NCBI GenBank assembly: GCA_013813135.1
Contig: JACCSF010000096.1
Location: 1 to 15,889 of the forward strand
From: Thermoleophilaceae bacterium
GTDB lineage: Bacteria > Actinomycetota > Thermoleophilia > Solirubrobacterales > Thermoleophilaceae
DNA: 15,889 bases
Reading direction: 5' to 3'
The notes under the pieces were generated by a model that worked only from the letters and a program-made list of their open reading frames with translations, did no database searches and had not been told where the DNA came from. Both the position numbers and the translations under genes were made by a program. Positions 1-7,371 of this stretch are shown in pieces (positions within the stretch are counted from its first letter, which is position 1; each line of letters starts with the position of its first letter).

Positions 1-35
1 GCGCGAGTTAGCCCGGCGCCCGCACCCCCGACCCG

Positions 36-70
36 CGGCGAGGCGCCCTCCGGCGCCTCGCCGTCGTTTT
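36..70 (+). terminator. Rho-independent-type terminator of an upstream gene
   Basis: A perfect 12-bp inverted repeat (36-47 with 52-63) closes on a 4-base loop (48-51) and is followed by TCGTTTTG with a four-T run at 67-70. The stem is almost all G/C. It points rightwards, so it would end a gene whose tail lies off the left edge; a TAG at 9-11 could be that gene's stop, but this cannot be proven. It isolates the sugar-transport genes that begin at 127 from upstream transcription. Confidence 0.75.
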
Positions 71-126
71 GAGACCCATGCCCGTGGGTATGCCGAGGCC
101 AGAGCTTTCAAGGAGGAGGTCGAGGG

Positions 127-1398
127 ATGAGGAAGTGGCTTTGGGCGGCACTGCTTTGCGGTGTCCTTGCACTGGTGGTCGTCAGCTGCGGCGGTGACGA
201 CGACGACGACGGCGGAGGCGGCGGTGACGCCAAGAAGGCCCCGGCTGTCGACGCGAACGCCAAGGGCGACGTCAACTGGTGCATCGGCAAGGACACCAGC
301 GGCGCCTACGGCACGGCGATCGACCTCTTCAAGAAGGAGAACCCGAAGATCACCGTGAAGCTCGTCGAGCTGCCCACGTCCGCCGACGAGCAGCGCGCTC
401 AGCTGGTGCAGCGCCTGCGCGCCAAGTCGGACGAGTGCGACGTGCTTGGCATGGACGTGGTCTGGACCGCGGAGTTCGCCGCGCAGGGATGGCTCCAGGA
501 CACCACCGACATCATTGATCCGCGCAAGTCCGACTTCATCGCGTCGACCCTCGAGACCGCCAGCTACGAGGACAAGTACTGGGCGGTGCCGTACCACACC
601 AACGCCGGCTTCATCTACTACCGCAAGGACGAGGTGCCGAAGCTGCCGTCGAGCTGGGAGGACCTCTACGCCGAGGCCGGCAAGGGCAACGGCATCGTCT
701 ACCAGGGCTTCCGCTACGAGGGCCTGACGGTCAACTTCCTGGAGCTGCTCTACAGCGGCGGCGGCAAGGTGCTGTCGGACGACGGCAAGGCGGTCGAGGT
801 CGACTCGCCCGAGGCGGAGGCCGCCCTGGCGTTCATGGCGGATGGGATCAAGCAGGGTGACGCGCCCAAGGCGGTGACGACCTACATGGAGGAGGAGTCG
901 CGGCGCGCGTTCGAGTCCGGCAACGCCACCTTCATGCGCAACTGGCCGTACGCCTACTCGCTCGGCAAGGAGTCGAAGATCGCGAACGACTTCGACGTCG
1001 GCACCTTCCCGAGCTTCAAGGGCGGCGACCCGGCCAGTGTGCTCGGCGGCATCAACCTCGCCATCTCGGCCTACTCCAAGAACCCGGACGCCGCGGCAGC
1101 GTTCATCGACTACGCCACGGGCGAAGCGGTGGAGAAGGCGAACTTCCTCGAGTCGGCCTCGCCGCCGGCGTCCGCCGCGGTCTACGACGATCCGCAGGTG
1201 CAGAAGAAGTACGCGTTCGCGTCCGATCTGAAGGCGGCCGTCGAGCAGGGCCAGTCGCGCCCGGTGTCGCCGGTCTACTCGCAGATCTCCGAGGCGATCT
1301 ACAACAACGTCCACGACGCGCTTCAGGGCAAGGCGGAGCCGAAGGACGCCGTGAAGCAGATGTCTGACGACATCCAGAAGGCACTCGAGACCTTCTAG
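127..1398 (+). CDS. ABC transporter solute-binding lipoprotein (sugar, trehalose/maltose type)
   Basis: A 423-residue extracellular solute-binding protein of family 1. The N-terminus has a charged start, a hydrophobic stretch and a lipobox VVSC with the lipidated cysteine at residue 21, followed by a low-complexity Asp/Gly linker (about 24-33) that would tether the mature domain to the membrane. The body reads like the LpqY/ThuE group that captures trehalose or maltodextrins: an early segment IDLFKKENPKITV and a later GGINLAISAYSKNPDAA, both typical of the fold. The start is set by an AAGGAGGAGG ribosome site at 110-119, seven bases upstream. Two permease genes follow directly, three bases after the stop, so it is the first gene of the operon. 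The exact sugar is inferred from family and from the nearby GH13 enzyme, not shown by the sequence. Confidence 0.93.
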   Translation: MRKWLWAALLCGVLALVVVSCGGDDDDDGGGGGDAKKAPAVDANAKGDVNWCIGKDTSGAYGTAIDLFKKENPKITVKLVELPTSADEQRAQLVQRLRAKSDECDVLGMDVVWTAEFAAQGWLQDTTDIIDPRKSDFIASTLETASYEDKYWAVPYHTNAGFIYYRKDEVPKLPSSWEDLYAEAGKGNGIVYQGFRYEGLTVNFLELLYSGGGKVLSDDGKAVEVDSPEAEAALAFMADGIKQGDAPKAVTTYMEEESRRAFESGNATFMRNWPYAYSLGKESKIANDFDVGTFPSFKGGDPASVLGGINLAISAYSKNPDAAAAFIDYATGEAVEKANFLESASPPASAAVYDDPQVQKKYAFASDLKAAVEQGQSRPVSPVYSQISEAIYNNVHDALQGKAEPKDAVKQMSDDIQKALETF

Positions 1399-1401
1399 AA
1401 G

Positions 1402-2337
1402 ATGGAAGCCGCCTCCGCAGCGGTTAGGCAGAAGCAGAAGCGGCGCTCCGGCTTCTCGGCGGAGCGCCGGCTCGGCACTGCGATGATGGCGCCGTCGCTG
1501 GTGGTGATGGCGCTGGTGGCGGCGTTCCCGATCGGCTACGCGATCTGGCTGTCGCTCAACGAGTACAGCGTCCGGACGCCGGGCCTGTCGCGCTTCGTCG
1601 GGATCGACAACTACACCGAGGCACTCGGCGACAGCCGCTTCTGGGACGCCTTCAGAGCCACCTTCATCTTCACGGGCATCTCGGTGTCGATCGAGCTCGT
1701 GCTCGGCGTCGCGTTCGCGCTGGCCATGCACCAGGCGTTCAGGGGGCGCGCCGTGCTGCGCGCCACGGTGCTCGTGCCGTGGGCGGTGCTGACCTTCGGC
1801 ACCGGGCTGCTGTGGCGGTCGATCTTCGAGCCGAACCTGGGCTTTGCCCCGTCGATGCTCTCGGCGCTCGGGCTGCCGGGCGGCGACGTGCTCTGGTACG
1901 GCGAGGACGGCTGGGCGATGGCCACACTGATCTTCGCCGACGTCTGGAAGACGGCCCCGTTCATGGCGCTGCTGCTGCTGGCCGGCCTGCAGGTGATCCC
2001 CGAGGAGGTCTACGACGCCGCCAAGGTCGACGGCGCGACGGCGTGGCAGCGCTTCACGCGCATCACCCTGCCGCTGCTGAAGCCGGCGATCCTCGTGGCG
2101 CTGCTGTTCCGGACGCTGGACGCGCTGCGCGTGTTCGACCTGCCGTTCGCGCTGACCAACGGCGCCAACGGCACGACCACCCTGTCGCTGCACGCCTACA
2201 ACGAGCTGACCAAGAACCGGCTGGTGGGGGAGGGCTCGGCGCTGGCGGTGCTCACGTTCGTCGTCGTTATGACGGTGTCGTTCCTCTACATCCGCTTCGT
2301 CGGCGGGAACATCCGGGCGATGGCGGAGGAGTCGTGA
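1402..2337 (+). CDS. Sugar ABC transporter permease, MalF/SugA type
   Basis: A 311-residue inner-membrane permease of the binding-protein-dependent transport family. About six hydrophobic segments are visible, the first around residues 31-49 after a basic cytoplasmic N-terminus. The EAA loop that docks on the ATPase is present at about residues 201-222, as EEVYDAAKVDGATAWQRF, followed by the usual LPLLKPAI. Length is normal for the family. The ATG at 1402 lies three bases after the binding-protein stop and has no strong ribosome site of its own, so translational coupling is likely. The stop overlaps the next permease start in a GTGA. It would pair with that second permease to form the channel for the sugar delivered by the upstream lipoprotein. 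Confidence 0.93.
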   Translation: MEAASAAVRQKQKRRSGFSAERRLGTAMMAPSLVVMALVAAFPIGYAIWLSLNEYSVRTPGLSRFVGIDNYTEALGDSRFWDAFRATFIFTGISVSIELVLGVAFALAMHQAFRGRAVLRATVLVPWAVLTFGTGLLWRSIFEPNLGFAPSMLSALGLPGGDVLWYGEDGWAMATLIFADVWKTAPFMALLLLAGLQVIPEEVYDAAKVDGATAWQRFTRITLPLLKPAILVALLFRTLDALRVFDLPFALTNGANGTTTLSLHAYNELTKNRLVGEGSALAVLTFVVVMTVSFLYIRFVGGNIRAMAEES

Positions 2338-3233
2338 CCAGCGAGGCCGCGCGTGTGGCGGGCGCCCCGGCGCGCGCCGGCGCGCGCATCAGCCAGGAGA
2401 AGCGCCGGCGCGACCGGCGCAACCGGATCCTGCTCTGGGCCGCGGTCGTGGCGATCATGGTCTTCTGCCTGTTTCCGTTCTACTGGCTGATCAACACGTC
2501 GCTGAAGACCGGGCAGGACCTGTCCACCGCGAAGATCTTTCCGCCGAACCCGTCGCTCGACAACTACAAGTCGATCTTCGAGGACTCGAACTTCACGACG
2601 GCGCTGCGCAACAGCGTGATCGTGTCGGGGATCACCACGGCGCTGGCGCTGGTGATCGGGTCCTTCGCCGGCTACGCGCTGGCGCGGCTGCGCTTCCGCG
2701 GCAAGTTCATCATGCTGGCGATCATCCTCTCGATCACGACGTTCCCGCCGATCGCGATCGCAGCCCCGCTGTTTAAGTTCTGGACCGACCTGGGCATCTA
2801 CGACACCCTGCTCGGTCTGGTCCCGCCGTTCCTGGCGTTCACCCTGCCGCTGACGATCTACGTGCTGGCCTCGTTCTTCAAGGAGATCCCAAAGGACCTG
2901 TCGGAGGCCGCGCTGGTGGACGGCGCGACGCACTTCCAGGCGTTCCGCAAGGTCGTAATGCCGCTGGCGGCGCCCGGGCTGGTGACGGCCGGGCTGCTGT
3001 CGTTCATCTGGGCATGGAACGAGTTCCTGCTGGCGATCACGCTGACGAGCTCGCCGTCGGCGCGGCCGGTGCCACCGGCGCTGGCGTTCTTCACGGGCAG
3101 TCAAAAGTTCGAGGTGCCGCTGGGGACGATCACGGCAGCCACGGTCGTGGTGACGGTGCCGCTGGTGGCGCTGGTGCTGATCTTCCAGAAGCGGATCGTG
3201 GCGGGGCTGACGGCGGGCGCGGTCAAGGGCTAG
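2334..3233 (+). CDS. Sugar ABC transporter permease, MalG/SugB type
   Basis: A 299-residue second permease subunit. The GTG at 2334 overlaps the previous stop (GTGA), is preceded by GGAGGAG at 2325-2331, and gives a basic N-terminus before the first membrane segment (ILLWAAVVAIMVFCLFPFYW). The EAA loop is intact: SEAALVDGATHFQAFRKVV followed by MPLAAPG. It ends with RIVAGLTAGAVKG, the usual tail of the MalG-like group. The open frame extends far upstream through the first permease gene in another frame, but that part is a shadow and was excluded. A broken paralogue of this gene lies at 4993-5414 and ends in the same 13 residues, which makes this copy the functional one. Confidence 0.93.
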   Translation: MTSEAARVAGAPARAGARISQEKRRRDRRNRILLWAAVVAIMVFCLFPFYWLINTSLKTGQDLSTAKIFPPNPSLDNYKSIFEDSNFTTALRNSVIVSGITTALALVIGSFAGYALARLRFRGKFIMLAIILSITTFPPIAIAAPLFKFWTDLGIYDTLLGLVPPFLAFTLPLTIYVLASFFKEIPKDLSEAALVDGATHFQAFRKVVMPLAAPGLVTAGLLSFIWAWNEFLLAITLTSSPSARPVPPALAFFTGSQKFEVPLGTITAATVVVTVPLVALVLIFQKRIVAGLTAGAVKG

Positions 3234-3371
3234 GCCCGGCGCGCCTTGGTGGCCGATGTCGGGTATGACACAAGGCCGCCGTCGACGGGTCGACGCGCTT
3301 TTTCTGAGCGGCCAGCTACCGGCAGTCGCGAGCGCGTCGAGGCGCTCGGCCGGCGCCTGGAGGCAGACCCG

Positions 3372-3457
3372 ATGCAGCTGCTGGGGCGATGGAACTGGTG
3401 GGCGCCGGCCCGCTGTCGCGGCTGTACGCGCGCGTCGGGCTCAAGGAGGTGAGCTAG
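3372..3457 (+). pseudogene. C-terminal fossil of an MMPL-family transporter
   Basis: This stretch encodes MQLLGRWNWWAPA in one frame (3372-3410), then PLSRLYARVGLKEVS and a TAG in the next frame (3410-3457). Joined by restoring a single base near 3408-3410, the two pieces read as the C-terminal tail of actinobacterial MMPL/RND-type lipid exporters, where a GRWNWWAP-like motif followed by a short basic tail is recognisable. Nothing of the roughly 700-residue body remains; 3234-3371 has no recognisable coding content. The AAGGAGGTGAG inside the fossil (3443-3452) is the only ribosome-site-like sequence before the GH13 start. The match is from memory of the family and rests on few residues. Confidence 0.55.
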
Positions 3458-3469
3458 CCTGGCCGTCCG

Positions 3470-4879
3470 ATGAGGGACGGCGTCGTCTACCAGATCTACC
3501 CGCGCTCGTTCCAGGACTCCGACGGCGACGGCGTGGGAGACCTGGCCGGCATCCGCTCGCGACTCGACCACCTGGTCTGGCTCGGGGTGGACGCGCTGTG
3601 GATGTCGCCGATCTACCCGTCGCCGATGGCCGACTTCGGCTACGACGTGGCCGGCTACATGGACGTCGACCCAGTCTTCGGCGACCTGGCGCAGTTCGAC
3701 GCGCTGACCGAGGCCGCGCACGAGCGGGGACTGCGCGTGCTCATGGACGTGGTGCCGTGCCACACCTCGATCGAGCACCCCTGGTTTCGCGAGCACCCCG
3801 ACTGGTACATCTGGGCCGACCGGCCCAACAACTGGATCTCCGCGTTCGGCGGCTCGGCCTGGGCGCCGCGCGACGGGCGCTACTACCTCCACTCGTTCTA
3901 CCCCGAGCAGCCCGACCTCGACTGGCGCAATCCCGAGGTGATCGAGGCGATGCAGGACGCGCTGCGCTTCTGGCTCGACCGCGGAGCGGACGGCTACCGC
4001 GTCGACGCCATCGACCGCCTGCTCAAGGACCCGCAGCTGCGCGACGACCCGCCCGCCTCCCAGCCGTTCGGGCTGCCGCTGCGCGAGGACGAGGCGAAGC
4101 TCGCGCTGACCAACTCGCGCAACGCGCCCGACACCGGCGCCGCGCTCGCCAAGATCCGCGAGGCCTGCGGCGACGCCTTCCTCGTCGGCGAGGTGTACCT
4201 GCCCAGCGCGCGCTGGCAGCCGTACTCGGACTACTTCGACGCTGTCTTCGCCTTCGAGCTGCTGCACTCGCCGTGGGACGCCCACCTCCTGCGCGCCGCG
4301 ATCGAGGCGACCACGCGCCAACCGCGCCCGGCGTGGGTGATGTCCAACCACGACTTCGGCCGGCTCTCAGCTCGCTTCGGCGAGCGGAACGCCCGCGCGG
4401 CGGCGATGCTGCTGCTGACGCTGCCCGGCCCCGCCTTCCTCTACCAGGGCGACGAGATCGGCCAGGGCGAGGGGCCGCCCGGCGCGACGCGCTTCGACCG
4501 CGCCGGCCGCGACCGGCACCGCCACCCGATGCAGTGGGAGGGCTCTCCAAGAGGCGGCTTCACCACCGGCGAGCCCTGGCTGCCGCTCACAGATCCGGCG
4601 GAGCGCAACGTCGCCGGCCAGCGCGACGACCCCACTTCGATGCTGTCGCTGGTCAGGGAGCTGATCGCGCTGCGGCGCGAGCTCGGCGAGCAGTTCGAGC
4701 CGCTCGACGCGGGCGAGGGCATCGTCGCCTTCCGCCGCGGCGGCCACACGGTTGCGATCAACACCACTTCCGAGCCGCTCCGGGTGGCGCTCGAAGGCGA
4801 GCTGTGTATACAGACGGCGGCCGGCGCGTTGCAAGATGGCAGGCTGGCCCCACACGCCGGGGCGATCGGCGTAGATTAG
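3470..4879 (+). CDS. GH13 alpha-glucosidase (alpha-amylase family glycoside hydrolase)
   Basis: A 469-residue cytoplasmic enzyme with no signal peptide, of the oligo-1,6-glucosidase/alpha-glucosidase branch of GH13. It begins with the classical VVYQIYPRSFQDSDGDGVGD. The catalytic residues are in place: nucleophile D179 in GYRVDAID, acid/base E241 in LVGEVYL, and the transition-state aspartate D295 in SNHD. A short beta-sandwich C domain follows. It would cleave alpha-linked glucosides imported by the neighbouring transporter. The ATG at 3470 is forced because an in-frame TAG stands at 3455-3457; the best ribosome site (3443-3452) is unusually far, about 17 bases, so initiation may be weak. 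At 469 residues it is somewhat shorter than the common 520-560, but all catalytic segments are present. Linkage specificity cannot be read from sequence alone. Confidence 0.92.
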   Translation: MRDGVVYQIYPRSFQDSDGDGVGDLAGIRSRLDHLVWLGVDALWMSPIYPSPMADFGYDVAGYMDVDPVFGDLAQFDALTEAAHERGLRVLMDVVPCHTSIEHPWFREHPDWYIWADRPNNWISAFGGSAWAPRDGRYYLHSFYPEQPDLDWRNPEVIEAMQDALRFWLDRGADGYRVDAIDRLLKDPQLRDDPPASQPFGLPLREDEAKLALTNSRNAPDTGAALAKIREACGDAFLVGEVYLPSARWQPYSDYFDAVFAFELLHSPWDAHLLRAAIEATTRQPRPAWVMSNHDFGRLSARFGERNARAAAMLLLTLPGPAFLYQGDEIGQGEGPPGATRFDRAGRDRHRHPMQWEGSPRGGFTTGEPWLPLTDPAERNVAGQRDDPTSMLSLVRELIALRRELGEQFEPLDAGEGIVAFRRGGHTVAINTTSEPLRVALEGELCIQTAAGALQDGRLAPHAGAIGVD

Positions 4880-4921
4880 AGCCGCTTTCCGGGGGGTACT
4901 CCGGGGACGAGGAGGGAGAGC

Positions 4922-4990
4922 TTGCACGGACGACATCTGCTTGCCGCGTTTGCGCTCATCGGGAGCGCGGCGCTGGCCGCGTGTGGCGGG
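4922..4990 (+). pseudogene. 5' remnant of a second solute-binding lipoprotein gene
   Basis: Starting at TTG 4922, with GGAGGGAGAG at 4911-4920 as ribosome site, the sequence encodes a complete lipoprotein signal peptide ending LAAC with the lipid cysteine at residue 21 (codon 4982-4984), then GG. After that the frame runs out at a TGA (5021-5023) and the sequence in the neighbouring frame becomes MalG-like permease. This is the front end of a solute-binding protein gene whose body has been deleted. In this frame it could still yield a 33-residue lipidated peptide. Confidence 0.7.
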
Positions 4991-4992
4991 CC

Positions 4993-5414
4993 GTCGGCCT
5001 CTACGACACGTGGCCCGGGCTGATCATCCCGTACATGACCTTCACGCTGCCGCTCGCGATCTACACGCTGTCCGCGTTCTTCCGCGAGATCCCCTGGGAG
5101 CTCGAGCAGGCGGCGCATTCCGCAAGATCATCGTCCCGCTGGCCGCGCCGGGCGTGTTCACCGCGTCGATCCTGGTCTTCATCTTCGCCTGGAACGACTT
5201 CATCTTCATCTTCGCCAACACACTCACCTCGACCGACAACGCGCGCACGGTGCCGGCGGCGCTGGCCTTCTTCACGGGGGCCTCGCAGTTCGAGCAGCCG
5301 ATCGGAGCCGTCTGCGCCGCCTCGGTCGTGGTCACGGTTCCGTTCATCATCATGGTGCTGATCTTCCAGCGCCGGATCGTCGCGGGCCTCACCGCCGGCG
5401 CGGTGAAGGGATAG
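4993..5414 (+). pseudogene. 3' remnant of a second MalG-type permease gene, with a deleted EAA loop
   Basis: Two frames together encode the C-terminal half of a MalG-like permease. The first (4993 to about 5115) runs from VGLYDTWPGL to WELEQAA; the second (5115-5414) runs from AFRKIIVPLAAPG to RIVAGLTAGAVKG. Compared with the intact permease at 2334-3233, the nine residues between EAA and AFRK (LVDGATHFQ there) are absent and the frame shifts, consistent with a 28-bp deletion inside the loop that contacts the ATPase. The N-terminal half of the protein is missing, so no function is expected. The remnant ends 12 bases before the ATPase start, suggesting that the ATPase was originally the last gene of this second set. 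Confidence 0.85.
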
Positions 5415-5426
5415 GAGGGGACACAG

Positions 5427-6686
5427 ATGGCCCAGATCACGCTCGACAAACTCACCAAGCGCTACCCCGACGGCTTCGAGGCCGTGAAGGAGATGAGCCT
5501 CACGGTCGAGGACGGGGAGTTCGTCATCTTGGTCGGCCCGTCGGGCTGCGGCAAGTCCACCGCCCTGCGCATGATCGCCGGGCTCGAGGACATCACCGAC
5601 GGCGAGCTGCGCATCGGCGACGAGGTCGTGAACGACAAGGCGCCCAAGGATCGCGACATCGCGATGGTGTTCCAGAACTACGCGCTCTATCCGCACATGA
5701 GCGTGCGCGACAACATGGGCTTCGCGCTCAAGCTGCGCGGGACGGACAAGGCGGAGATCGACAAGAAGGTCGAGGAGGCGGCGCGCATCCTCGACCTCGA
5801 GCAGCACCTCGACCGCAGGCCGGCCAACCTCTCGGGAGGCCAGCGCCAGCGGGTGGCGATGGGCCGGGCGATCGTGCGCGACCCCGCCGCGTTCCTGATG
5901 GACGAGCCTTTGTCGAACCTCGACGCAAAGCTGCGCGTGCAGATGCGCACCGAGGTCTCGAGGATCCAGAAGAACCTAGGTACGACGACGATCTACGTCA
6001 CGCACGACCAGACCGAGGCCATGACGCTCGGCGACCGTGTTGCGGTTATGCGCTCCGGACTGCTGCAGCAGGTGGGCAGCCCGATGGAGCTCTACAACCA
6101 CCCGCTCAACCTGTTCGTGGCCGGGTTCATCGGCTCGCCGGCGATGAACTTCATGCCGGCGACGGTGGAGGGCGAAACGGTCAAGCTGCCGATCGGCGAC
6201 GTGAGGCTGCCGGATGAGGTGCATGGGCGCTTGGGCGGCACGGAGGGGAAGACGCTGATCGCCGGCGTCAGGCCGGAGAACTTCGAGGACGCCTCCCTGG
6301 TGGGGGACGCCCGTGACCGCGGCTCGACCTTCCCGGCGCACATCGAGGTGCTCGAGTCGCTCGGCTCGGAGCTGTACGCGCACTTCACGGTGGCGTCGGA
6401 GCAGCAGATCGAGTCGCAGGAGCTGCGCGAGCTGGCGGAGGACGTCGGCGGCGGTGAGGTTCCGATGGCGGGGGAGGAGGGCCGCATCGTGGCCCGGCTC
6501 GACCCGGCTTCGGAGGTGCGCGTGGGGCAGGAGTCCGAGCTGTGGGTGGACGCCACGCGCGTGCACCTGTTCGACCCGGAGGACGGGCGCAACCTGACCA
6601 CCGACGCGAAGGGGCCGGCCGCAGTGGACGGTGGCCAGGGCGGGCGCGACCCCGAGGCCGCGCCGCCGCCCGCAGAGACGCGCTAA
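5427..6686 (+). CDS. ugpC: Sugar ABC transporter ATP-binding protein, MsmK/UgpC type
   Basis: A 419-residue ATPase subunit of the carbohydrate-uptake class. Walker A GPSGCGKST is at residues 37-45, the signature LSGGQ at 135-139, Walker B ends in D159-E160, and the switch histidine is H193 in YVTHDQTEAM. The C-terminal part (from about 240) is the extra beta-rich regulatory domain (TOBE/MalK-like), with an acidic loop and a disordered Pro/Ala-rich tail. A GGAGGGG site sits just before the ATG. Such ATPases often serve several sugar permeases; here it is the only one for the intact pair at 1402-3233 and presumably also served the broken second set whose last piece lies 12 bases upstream. The symbol follows the common naming of this family; a specific glycerol-phosphate role is not implied. 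Confidence 0.93.
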   Translation: MAQITLDKLTKRYPDGFEAVKEMSLTVEDGEFVILVGPSGCGKSTALRMIAGLEDITDGELRIGDEVVNDKAPKDRDIAMVFQNYALYPHMSVRDNMGFALKLRGTDKAEIDKKVEEAARILDLEQHLDRRPANLSGGQRQRVAMGRAIVRDPAAFLMDEPLSNLDAKLRVQMRTEVSRIQKNLGTTTIYVTHDQTEAMTLGDRVAVMRSGLLQQVGSPMELYNHPLNLFVAGFIGSPAMNFMPATVEGETVKLPIGDVRLPDEVHGRLGGTEGKTLIAGVRPENFEDASLVGDARDRGSTFPAHIEVLESLGSELYAHFTVASEQQIESQELRELAEDVGGGEVPMAGEEGRIVARLDPASEVRVGQESELWVDATRVHLFDPEDGRNLTTDAKGPAAVDGGQGGRDPEAAPPPAETR

Positions 6687-6742
6687 CCGGGAACGGTCGC
6701 CCAGCGAGCAGGAGGACGCGCGTCGGTCCTGAAGTCGCGGTT

Positions 6743-7348
6743 ATGACGCCGCGATTCGGTCGAACCGTTGTCAAGAACGACGAAACGCTCCTGGCCGCCA
6801 CCGTCGACGTGCTGGCAGGGACGCTGGGACTGCGGGACGGGCATACCGGCGAGCATTCGAATCGCGTGGTGGAGGTGGCCTGCCGGATCGGCGAGCGGCT
6901 CCACCTCGGGCGCCGCGAGCTGCGCGACCTCGGGTACGCGGCGCGGCTGCACGACATCGGCAAGGTCGGGGTGCCGGACGCGGTGCTGCACAAGGCGGGG
7001 CCGCTGGCCGATGACGAGCGGCTGATGATCCAGGGCCATTCCGTGTGGGGCGCGGACCTGGTGGGACGCATCCCCGGGCTGGAGGACGTGGCCCGGATCG
7101 TTCGCCATCACCACGAGCGCTACGACGGCGAGGGCTACCCGGACGAGCTGGCCGGACGTGACATCCCGCTGTCCTCACGGATCTTGACCGTGGCCGACGC
7201 GTACGTGGCGATGACGGAGGACAGGCCGTACCGGCGGGCGCGACCACGGTTCGAGGTGGACCGGGAGTTCCGCGACTGCGCGGGGAGGCAGTTCGATCCG
7301 TATGTGGTGGAGGCGCTGCGGGAGGCTGTGGCGGCGCCTGGCGGTTAG
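6743..7348 (+). CDS. HD-GYP domain phosphohydrolase
   Basis: A 201-residue stand-alone HD-GYP protein. It has the metal-binding HD pair at H70-D71 (HDIGKVGVPD), the HHHER segment at 122-126 and the hallmark DGEGYP at 128-133, then GRDIPLSSRILTVADAYVAMTEDRPYR and a modified end CAGRQFDPYVVEAL. Families with all these motifs typically hydrolyse cyclic di-GMP (or related cyclic dinucleotides). No receiver, membrane or sensor domain is attached. ATG 6743 is the only usable start in the frame downstream of the ATPase stop; the ribosome site is weak, the nearest AGGAGG being at 6710-6715. It lies 56 bases after the ATPase in the same direction and could be co-transcribed with the transporter genes. 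Confidence 0.85.
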   Translation: MTPRFGRTVVKNDETLLAATVDVLAGTLGLRDGHTGEHSNRVVEVACRIGERLHLGRRELRDLGYAARLHDIGKVGVPDAVLHKAGPLADDERLMIQGHSVWGADLVGRIPGLEDVARIVRHHHERYDGEGYPDELAGRDIPLSSRILTVADAYVAMTEDRPYRRARPRFEVDREFRDCAGRQFDPYVVEALREAVAAPGG

Positions 7349-7365
7349 CAGGGGGCAGCCCCCTG
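7349..7365. terminator. Short GC hairpin after the HD-GYP gene
   Basis: A perfect 7-bp stem (7349-7355 with 7359-7365) with a 3-base CAG loop begins right after the HD-GYP stop codon. There is no T run behind it, so it may be a weak or factor-assisted terminator rather than a classical one. Confidence 0.4.
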
Positions 7366-7371
7366 TGGCGC

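Noticed and set aside
3256..5361. A 701-codon open frame overlapping the GH13 gene
   Set aside because: Its translation is low-complexity Arg/Ala/Pro typical of a shadow frame in high-GC DNA; only its last part (4993-5115) is meaningful, as permease remnant.
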